Source: Gp6-AA40 sp035711805
Lineage (GTDB): Bacteria; Acidobacteriota; Vicinamibacteria; Vicinamibacterales; UBA2999
Length of the DNA: 64,000 bases
Assembly (NCBI GenBank): GCA_035711805.1
Contig: DASTBV010000011.1
Span: 94,261-158,260 of the forward strand
Direction: 5' to 3'
Made by a program: the position numbers and the translations under genes. This document shows, piece after piece, positions 58,010 to 64,000 of this stretch (its first letter is position 1; each line of letters starts with the position of its first letter). Below the pieces are notes generated by a model that made no database searches, was not told where the DNA came from, and saw only the letters and a program-made list of their open reading frames with translations.

Positions 58010-60496
58010 TCAACGGTTGAGCCAGTAGCTCGCTTTGACCATGAAGATGTGGGTCGCGTCGGCGGTGAAGGCGGAACGAAGGTCGCGCAGCGCGCTGAAT
58101 TCACCCGGGCGGGCGAAGTCCGTCTGCGACAGATACCAGACGAAGAACAGCGTGCTGCCAGGCTTGTACTCCCAGCGCATCACGACGTTGCCGCGCAGCG
58201 ATTTGGTGTTGAAATCCGGGTTCGTTGCGATCGTCACCGGGTCGAACTGGAAGCTCTTCGGCAGCGCTAGCCGCCGGATGTTGCTGTAATCGCCGACCGC
58301 TACGAACGGCTGCAGGTAGGTTTGCACCGTCAGGTCGCGCGTAAAGGCATACGTCGTCCGTACGGTCACATCGACCACGTCGCGATCGAGCGTTCCGTAG
58401 ACGTGATCAGTAGCGCCGTCGCCGTCGGTGTCGCTGTTCTGGATCCATTGCGCCGGGTCCCTGGCGTAGTTGTAGTTCATCGAGAACGACGCCTGCAGCC
58501 GATCCGATGGCTGCAGGGAGAAGTACGGCGAATACGTCCCGCCGCCGGTTCCGCCGCCGGCATCGTTACGGAAGCGGTTGCCGTAGAAACCGATCGACCA
58601 CGGTTTCCGCGAATCGCTGTTGACGCGGTAGAACATTCCGCTGTTGCCGGGTCGAAGAATCGGCGGCCCGCCCCGTGTGTCGAGGTCGTCGAATATCTCG
58701 AAGCTTCGCCATCCTCCGCCGACCACCTGCCAGAAATTCAGGAAGCGGACGTTCACGCCGTATTCCGAGTAGCGTCCGATCAGGAGCTTTTCATCCGTCC
58801 AGTCGTTGCCGATGTAGGCAAATCCCCAGACGCTGCGCAGCTTCTTCCACGGGTCGGGGTTGCCCACCTCCACCGACCCGCTTGCCTGGTTCCGATTCGC
58901 GCGTGTGCGGAAGAACCCGATGTCGTTGATGCGGAAGTCGCGGCCGAAGTGATCGTAATGAACGCCCGTGTTGACGTGCTTGCTCGAGTAGTTGAAGTTG
59001 GTGACGCCGCCGCCGCTGGTCTTCATGCCTCCCGGGCCTGGCGCACGCGTGGCGACCCAGTGGCCGTTGAACGTCGTTCGATTCCGATTCCACCGCAGGT
59101 TGTAGTCGAAGCCTCCGGTAAACGCATCGTCGGTTTGCTCTCGGAGAACTCCGGTGACGATGCCGCCGATATTCGACGACCCGTTCATGATGTCGCGCTG
59201 GATGCGCCCGACGTTGTAGGACGTCGCGGGTTCGATCAGCCGTTCGCCGCGGATGTACGACGTGGCGCCGTCCGCACCAATCACAGGAGATTCGATCGTC
59301 GCGTACTCACGGGCGGTCAACGCAGTCATCGCGCCGTAGGTCCAGCCGCTGCCCTTGCCGGTCAGCTTCGTTGCCCCGAGGATCGTCGTTTCGGCCGGAG
59401 CGTCGAGACGCCGTTCCCCTGTTGCGAGCGGAAGGCGTCCCGGCGATCGCCCGATGCGCCGCGAGTGGAACAGCTGGAAGTTACCGTAGGGCGGCACGAA
59501 GGTCCGGCTGTCTTCGAGGAAGAACGGGCGCTTCTCGGGGAAGAAGGTTTCGAAGACCGACAGATTCAGCACGGCGGGGTCCTGTTCGACCTGCCCGAAG
59601 TCCGGATTGAACGTTGCCGACAGCGTGGCGCCGGTTCCCAGTCCCCATCGGGCATCAAGGCCCACCGAGGCGCCACCTTCGTTGGCTGCTGCAGGCAGGA
59701 ACTCTCCGCGCGCGAGCGTGTAGGGAATCAGCTCCAGCCGCCCGGGGGCCGGCAGCTGCTGGTCGAACACGACGTGACCAAAAAACGACACCTCGCCGCG
59801 TTCACCGCGCGGCTTCGCGACCCAGGTGCCCGTCTCGCTCTTGCGGCGGATCTGCCTCTGGATATTGAACCCCCACACCTGGCCGGGCTGCGGCGATGCG
59901 GAAAACCGCATCTGTGAGAACGGAATGCGGAACTCCGCGGTCCAGCCCATATCGGTGATTTCGCTGCGGACGTCCCAGACCGCGTTGTAATCGTTGTCGC
60001 GATTCGTGTCGTCGTAGAAGGTGAAATCGCCCTGCCAGCCGGACGGATTGGTGGAGAAGTTGTACGCGGTCTGATGATCGTGGCGGGCGTCGAAGCCAAT
60101 GGTGATCGAGTCGGTCGGCGGGTTTTCGTCGCGGCGCCCGAGTCCGGCGGCGATCAGTTTCGCATCGGAGTCGAGCGCCGACACGGCGACGTAGATATAC
60201 CGATCGTCGAACGCGATCTGCACGCGCGTGTCGTCGGTCATCGGCTTGCCGTTGTCGGGGTCGCGCTGCGTCAGCCCCCCGCCGGCCTCGGCGAGCTGCC
60301 AGCTCTCGTCCGTCAGCCTGCCGTCGATCGATGGCGGCGTTGCGGTGATTCGCAGCGCCCGCACGACCTTGCCGTCCTTGTGCGTCCGGTTCGGCTCGTT
60401 GCCGCTCACCGCCTGAACCTGGGCCGACGCCGCATGGGCACACAGCAGCAGTCCTGCGGCGAGGGCTATTCCGACGATTGAGGAACGTTGCACCAT
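58010..60496 (-). CDS. DUF5916 outer-membrane protein with CBM9-like domain
   Basis: 828 residues from ATG 60496, with signal peptide MVQRSSIVGIALAAGLLLCA (cleavage after ASA near residue 25). Residues about 45-250 resemble a carbohydrate-binding family 9 domain (IDGRLTDESWQLAE, YIYVAVSALDSD), and the rest a DUF5916 beta-barrel with FFPEKRPFFLEDS, the family signature, and alternating hydrophobic strands to the C-terminal SYWLNR. Such proteins are outer-membrane channels or sensors of unknown substrate, abundant in Acidobacteria and Bacteroidetes. ATG 60571 is the alternative start. Divergent from the dehydrogenase gene. Confidence 0.85.
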   Translation of the reverse strand: MVQRSSIVGIALAAGLLLCAHAASAQVQAVSGNEPNRTHKDGKVVRALRITATPPSIDGRLTDESWQLAEAGGGLTQRDPDNGKPMTDDTRVQIAFDDRYIYVAVSALDSDAKLIAAGLGRRDENPPTDSITIGFDARHDHQTAYNFSTNPSGWQGDFTFYDDTNRDNDYNAVWDVRSEITDMGWTAEFRIPFSQMRFSASPQPGQVWGFNIQRQIRRKSETGTWVAKPRGERGEVSFFGHVVFDQQLPAPGRLELIPYTLARGEFLPAAANEGGASVGLDARWGLGTGATLSATFNPDFGQVEQDPAVLNLSVFETFFPEKRPFFLEDSRTFVPPYGNFQLFHSRRIGRSPGRLPLATGERRLDAPAETTILGATKLTGKGSGWTYGAMTALTAREYATIESPVIGADGATSYIRGERLIEPATSYNVGRIQRDIMNGSSNIGGIVTGVLREQTDDAFTGGFDYNLRWNRNRTTFNGHWVATRAPGPGGMKTSGGGVTNFNYSSKHVNTGVHYDHFGRDFRINDIGFFRTRANRNQASGSVEVGNPDPWKKLRSVWGFAYIGNDWTDEKLLIGRYSEYGVNVRFLNFWQVVGGGWRSFEIFDDLDTRGGPPILRPGNSGMFYRVNSDSRKPWSIGFYGNRFRNDAGGGTGGGTYSPYFSLQPSDRLQASFSMNYNYARDPAQWIQNSDTDGDGATDHVYGTLDRDVVDVTVRTTYAFTRDLTVQTYLQPFVAVGDYSNIRRLALPKSFQFDPVTIATNPDFNTKSLRGNVVMRWEYKPGSTLFFVWYLSQTDFARPGEFSALRDLRSAFTADATHIFMVKASYWLNR

Positions 60497-60599
60497 GCAT
60501 TGGACCCTGGCGCGGCCAAAATGGTTGGCAACCCGCGCGACGTTCGAGGTACAAAACCGGGACCCGACCACAAAGGTTACGGACGAAAGAGGCAGACAG

Positions 60600-61553
60600 G
60601 TGCGCGCAATCGTTCTTGAACAAGACGAGGTTCAGATGGACCAGGTTCGGCCCGCGCCAAACCCGGCCGCAGACGAAGTGCTGGTCCGGGTGACGCGCGC
60701 CGGCGTCTGCGAAACGGACCTCCAACTGATAAAGGGCTACATGGGCTTCAGCGGCGTGCTTGGCCACGAGTTCGTCGGCGTCGCGGAATCCGGTCCCTAC
60801 GCGGGCCAACGGGTCGTTGGCGAGATCAATTGCGCCTGCTGGACCTGCGACACCTGCCGCAACGGCCTGCCAACACATTGTCCGAACCGGACCGTCCTCG
60901 GGATTCTCAATCACGACGGCGCGTTTGCCGAGCTGATTGCCGTGCCGCAGCGCAACCTCCATCGAGTGCCCGACTCGATTCCCGACGACATCGCCGTGTT
61001 CACCGAGCCCGTAGCCGCGGCGTTTCAAATCCCGGCGCAGCTCGAGATCGCCGCGACGGATCGAGTCGTGATCCTCGGCGATGGCCGGCTTGGAAATCTG
61101 TGTGCCCAGGTGCTCGCATCGATTTCCGACGAGGTGCTCGTTGTCGGAAAGCATCGGGACAAGCTGGCGCTCCTCGAAACAATCGGGCTCAGGACGGCTC
61201 TGCTTGGCGACGACCTTCCCGTCCGTGCGGCCGACATCGTCGTTGATTGCACCGGCTCCGAGACCGGTCTACCGACCGCGTTGACGCTGGTTCGTCCCCG
61301 CGGAACGATCGTGCTGAAGACAACGGTCGCGGGTACGCAGATGCTGGCGTGGGCGCCGTTCGTCATCGACGAAGTAACACTCGTCGGCTCGCGGTGCGGC
61401 CCGTTCGATCAGGCGCTCCATGCGCTCGAGCACGGCCTTGTAGACGTCGAACCGTTGATCGCCGAGCGGTTCAATCTCTCGGATGGCGTCATGGCGCTGC
61501 AGCGGGCACAGCAGAAGGGCGTCCTGAAGGTGCTCCTCGAGATGGACGCATGA
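60600..61553 (+). CDS. Zinc-dependent alcohol dehydrogenase (MDR family)
   Basis: 317 residues from GTG 60600, with an AGAGG site eight bases upstream. Catalytic zinc ligands are expected in GVCETDL (Cys) and GHEFVG (His, Glu); a structural-zinc set CWTCDTCRNGLPTHC has the C-x2-C-x2-C-x7-C spacing. The Rossmann motif is VILGDGRLG. The substrate is unknown. Shorter than usual (about 340), mostly at the C-terminus. ATG 60495 upstream overlaps the divergent DUF5916 start and is less likely. The stop overlaps apbE by 3 bases. The 103-base gap to the DUF5916 gene holds no clear promoter. Confidence 0.88.
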   Translation: MRAIVLEQDEVQMDQVRPAPNPAADEVLVRVTRAGVCETDLQLIKGYMGFSGVLGHEFVGVAESGPYAGQRVVGEINCACWTCDTCRNGLPTHCPNRTVLGILNHDGAFAELIAVPQRNLHRVPDSIPDDIAVFTEPVAAAFQIPAQLEIAATDRVVILGDGRLGNLCAQVLASISDEVLVVGKHRDKLALLETIGLRTALLGDDLPVRAADIVVDCTGSETGLPTALTLVRPRGTIVLKTTVAGTQMLAWAPFVIDEVTLVGSRCGPFDQALHALEHGLVDVEPLIAERFNLSDGVMALQRAQQKGVLKVLLEMDA

Positions 61554-62644
61554 CGACGGTTCACCCTTCCGGGTTCCCGGTGCCTGGTTCGTGTTCAGGT
61601 TCGGTTCCTCGGTCGTTGTTCGCTGTTCTGTGTTCGGTTCTTCTTGCTGCCTGCGGCAGTGGTGACTCCGCCGCTTCGAGCGTCAACGATCGGATCGTCG
61701 AACGGTCGCGCCTCAGCATGGGCTCGGAAGTTCGCGTCACCGCCTCCGTGGTCAGCGAGCCCGACGCGATCCGTGCATTCGAGAAGGTGTTCGACGAGTT
61801 CGATCGTCTCGACCGGCTGTTGAGCGTCTGGCACGCGGGGAGCGACGTGTCGCGCGTCAACTCCGAGGCGGGGCGCGCGCCCGTGACGGTCGCCGCCGAG
61901 ACGCTCGAGGTCCTTCGAACCGCGATCCAGATCGGGGAGTGGACCGGCGGAAAGTTCGACGTCACGTTCGGGGCGCTGTCGGGACTGTGGAAGTTCGATC
62001 ACGATCAGGACAATCGGATTCCACCGCCGGAGGATGTCCGCGCACGGTTACCCGATGTCGATTACCAGGCCGTCGAGTTGAATCTGGAGCGCCGGTCCGT
62101 CTTTTTACCGCGCAAAGGGATGCGTCTTCATCTCGGAGGAATCGGCAAAGGCTACGCTGTTGACCGGGCGGCGGCGATTCTTCGAGCGGACGGCATCAGC
62201 GACTTTCTCATCCAGGCCGGCGGCGATTTCTACGCGAGCGGCGCGCGCAGCGACCGGCCATGGCGTGCGGCGATCCGCGATCCGCGCGGCCCGGCGGCCC
62301 GGCTCTTTGCGGCGATGAACGTGCGCGATGAAACCTTCAGCACGTCAGGCGACTACGAGCGGTATTTCATGCGCGACGGGCGCCGCTATCACCACATCCT
62401 GGATCCGGACAGCGGCGAGCCGGCGCGTGGCTGTCGCAGCGTGACCATCGTCGCCAGGCAGGCGATGCTGGCCGACGCGTTATCGACGGGGGTCTTCGTG
62501 CTTGGGCCTCAGGCGGGAATGGCCCTGATCGAAAAACTCGCCGACGTCGAAGGGGTCATCGTCACCGACACCAACGTGGTGATGGTCTCGAGCGGGCTCA
62601 CGGAGCGGCTGGAGCGGCTGCATTCGCCGACCGACGCGCCATGA
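61550..62644 (+). CDS. apbE: FAD:protein FMN transferase ApbE
   Basis: Periplasmic flavin transferase that attaches FMN to Thr of target proteins such as RnfG, NqrC and NosR. From ATG 61550 it has 364 residues: a signal with lipobox LLAAC (Cys near residue 34), LSVWHAGSDVSRVN, LHLGGIGKGYAVDRAA, and the C-terminal HHILDPDSGEPARG plus ALSTGVFVLG. The N-terminal region is encoded by GTTC-rich repeat DNA. The stop overlaps the convergent polyferredoxin by 47 bases. Its likely substrate, the FMN-binding protein, lies next to it. Confidence 0.93.
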   Translation: MTTVHPSGFPVPGSCSGSVPRSLFAVLCSVLLAACGSGDSAASSVNDRIVERSRLSMGSEVRVTASVVSEPDAIRAFEKVFDEFDRLDRLLSVWHAGSDVSRVNSEAGRAPVTVAAETLEVLRTAIQIGEWTGGKFDVTFGALSGLWKFDHDQDNRIPPPEDVRARLPDVDYQAVELNLERRSVFLPRKGMRLHLGGIGKGYAVDRAAAILRADGISDFLIQAGGDFYASGARSDRPWRAAIRDPRGPAARLFAAMNVRDETFSTSGDYERYFMRDGRRYHHILDPDSGEPARGCRSVTIVARQAMLADALSTGVFVLGPQAGMALIEKLADVEGVIVTDTNVVMVSSGLTERLERLHSPTDAP

Positions 62645-63581
62645 TCTCGTTCTTTCGGATGATGATCAGATGGTGCGGACACTTGCGGGTGTCCTCATAG
62701 ATCCGTTCGCAGTCGTCGCAGCGCACGCACTCCGTCAGCACGATCTCGGGCCCGCGAATCGCGCCCCACTCGCAGGCCTTCTCGCAGATCCGGCAGTGCC
62801 GGCATTCCGACCATCGCTTGATGCGGAACACCGTCAGTTTCGACAGCACGCCGAGCGCGGCGCCGACGGGACAGAGGAACCGGCAGTACAGATTGCGCAC
62901 GAACAGCGAGGCGATGAGCAGGACACCCAGTCCGGCCCACAGCGGCGCCGTGCTGTGCATGCCGAACATCCAGAACGGCTCGATGTACGGATAAATCAGC
63001 GGATCGCGGGTGACGACGAAATAGCCGATTGCGCCGGCGAGGATGCCGTACTTGATCAGCGAGGCGCGGCGTTCGAGCGCCCGCGGCACCTTGATCTGCC
63101 ACCGGTTCGGCGCGACGCGATCCATCAACTGCGTCAGCGCGCCAAAGGCGCACAGCCGGCCGCAGTAGACGCGGCCCCACAACACGGTCGAGACGACGGT
63201 CACGATCGCCAGGAGATACCAGGCGAGGTTCTGGCGGAAGATCGGCAGGTTGCCGCCGAACAGGCCGAACACGTTGACGATCGAGATCAGCTGGCTCTTG
63301 TAGAAGCCGAGGTAGGCGACAGCTCCGACGAGCGTGGCGTACTTGAGCGCGACGCTCTTGCGAAAAAAGCTTACGAACGCGAAGACGAGGAACGTACCGA
63401 CAGCGATCAGATCGACGGCCTGTGCCCGGATGTCGTCGGCCCAGGTCGGGATCTCTTCCTCGTCTTCGTCGAAATTCCACCCGCCATCGCCGGCGACCGG
63501 CGTCTGGGCGTCCGTGGACTGCGCTACGATCGGCGCGCTCAGGCCCGCGGCGAGGATCAGTACCAGAACGAGAAGCTTCAC
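62598..63581 (-). CDS. NosR/NapH-like membrane polyferredoxin
   Basis: 327 residues with a signal segment (about 1-22), an acidic stretch DEDEEE, five or six membrane segments, two NapH/NosR-type motifs on the cytoplasmic side (YCGRLCAFG and YCRFLCPVG), and two C-terminal 4Fe-4S clusters (CRHCRICEKACEW; CVRCDDCERIYEDTRKCPHH). This matches the membrane and Fe-S half of NosR, without the FMN domain, which is on the adjacent gene. The ATG overlaps that gene's stop (ATGA). A role in electron transfer across the membrane is inferred; the acceptor is unknown. Confidence 0.85.
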   Translation of the reverse strand: MKLLVLVLILAAGLSAPIVAQSTDAQTPVAGDGGWNFDEDEEEIPTWADDIRAQAVDLIAVGTFLVFAFVSFFRKSVALKYATLVGAVAYLGFYKSQLISIVNVFGLFGGNLPIFRQNLAWYLLAIVTVVSTVLWGRVYCGRLCAFGALTQLMDRVAPNRWQIKVPRALERRASLIKYGILAGAIGYFVVTRDPLIYPYIEPFWMFGMHSTAPLWAGLGVLLIASLFVRNLYCRFLCPVGAALGVLSKLTVFRIKRWSECRHCRICEKACEWGAIRGPEIVLTECVRCDDCERIYEDTRKCPHHLIIIRKNEIMARRSANAAAPAAP

Positions 63582-64000
63582 GGCTTGGGGGGTGCGATCA
63601 GCTCACGTGCGACCCGGCGCGCGCTGTTGCGAATCGCCCGCACCGCGCTGGACATGGTGATTGTCGCGCGCGAGACGGCGTCGATATCCGTCCCCAGCCG
63701 GAACGGATCGCGGATGTCTTTGCCTTTGAACGTCGCGGCGAAGTTCGGCCGATCGATGGAGAAGTCGCCGTACGGCTCGCGGTGGTCCGTAATGACGATG
63801 CCGGTGAGGATGCCCTTCAGGTCGAGGCCGACCAGCATCACGATGGGACCGCCGTAGCCGCGCTCGAGCGGGCTGACCTCGGTGGTCAGGAACGCATACC
63901 CGATGACGTCCTGGGACTTCGGCCCGGCCAGTGCCTTGAAATGCGGCGGTTCGCCCCCTTTGGGCGAAAATGCTGTCGCAGACGGAAAAAGCTGTTTCAG
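63578..64000 (-). CDS. FMN-binding domain protein (partial, N-terminus outside window)
   Basis: 140 C-terminal residues are visible, read leftward from base 64000. They fit an FMN-binding domain of the NosR/RnfG type: GYAFLTTEVSPLERGYGGP, GIVITDHREPYGD and the flavinylation motif VSRATITMSS, where the second Thr of ATIT is the likely attachment site. It overlaps the polyferredoxin start by 4 bases. Together they look like a NosR protein split into two genes. The N-terminal part lies beyond base 64000. Confidence 0.82.
   Translation of the reverse strand: MKQLFPSATAFSPKGGEPPHFKALAGPKSQDVIGYAFLTTEVSPLERGYGGPIVMLVGLDLKGILTGIVITDHREPYGDFSIDRPNFAATFKGKDIRDPFRLGTDIDAVSRATITMSSAVRAIRNSARRVARELIAPPKP

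Noticed and set aside
57918..58013. Longer cls reading starting with TTG 58013
   Set aside because: The extra 32 residues are only a translation of two palindromic hairpins; ATG 57917 gives a normal membrane anchor.

Overview
This window is the replication-origin neighbourhood of a high-GC Gram-negative bacterium, most likely an acidobacterium (class Vicinamibacteria is my best guess). The evidence is a TIGR03435-family gene (a family largely restricted to Acidobacteria), an alternative complex III next to an A2-type caa3 oxidase, a DUF5916 outer-membrane protein, ADP-heptose genes for lipopolysaccharide, and GC that looks well above 60% nearly throughout. No database search was possible; identifications rest on recognised motifs and gene order.

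Left arm (1-20467, all leftward). Starting at the origin and reading left: rpmH, rnpA, yidD, yidC, khpB/jag-like, mnmE, mnmG, rsmG, parA, parB, then the F1 half of ATP synthase (atpH-A-G-D-C, no F0 genes), hldE C-domain (rfaE2), mfd, a SurA-like isomerase, dusB and a partial gmhA. A near-consensus parS site overlaps the rsmG stop codon. Most spacings are below 30 bases, so this is a chain of operons.

Origin and right arm start (20468-28812). The 390-base gap between divergent rpmH and dnaA holds three DnaA-box-like 9-mers within 32 bases and is the leading oriC candidate. The 295-base dnaA-dnaN gap also has an AT-rich segment and a good sigma70-type promoter. dnaA, dnaN, gyrB and gyrA run rightward; recF is absent from its usual place.

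Middle (28813-43543). A small putative lipoprotein, uvrD/pcrA, glmS-glmU-rsmI, a DUF885 protein, an FmdB-type zinc ribbon, galU, serS with an adjacent tRNA-Ser(UGA), the TIGR03435 gene, an EF-P with an EfpL-like loop, a cyclophilin, a two-domain thioredoxin-fold protein and a zinc-ribbon protein.

Respiratory island (43544-56586). actA-B-C-D-E-F (alternative complex III), an unnamed single-span membrane gene, sco1, then coxB (with fused cytochrome c), coxA, coxC and coxD. Together they form a quinol-to-oxygen electron chain without a bc1 complex, with Sco1 supplying copper to the CuA site.

Right end (56587-64000). A cardiolipin-synthase-like PLD protein, a DUF5916 outer-membrane protein, a zinc alcohol dehydrogenase, apbE, and converging on it a split NosR-like pair (membrane polyferredoxin plus partial FMN-binding protein) that ApbE probably flavinylates.

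The least explained features are repetitive: heptamer inverted repeats that encode part of the Sco1 signal peptide, GTTC-rich repeats in the ApbE signal peptide, 9-base tandem repeats after serS, an interspersed TCCGCC/GGCGGA palindrome family, and strong hairpins in atpG-atpD and cls gaps. The 3' half of rsmI is much poorer in GC than everything around it. I saw no prophage, transposase, CRISPR array or defence system.
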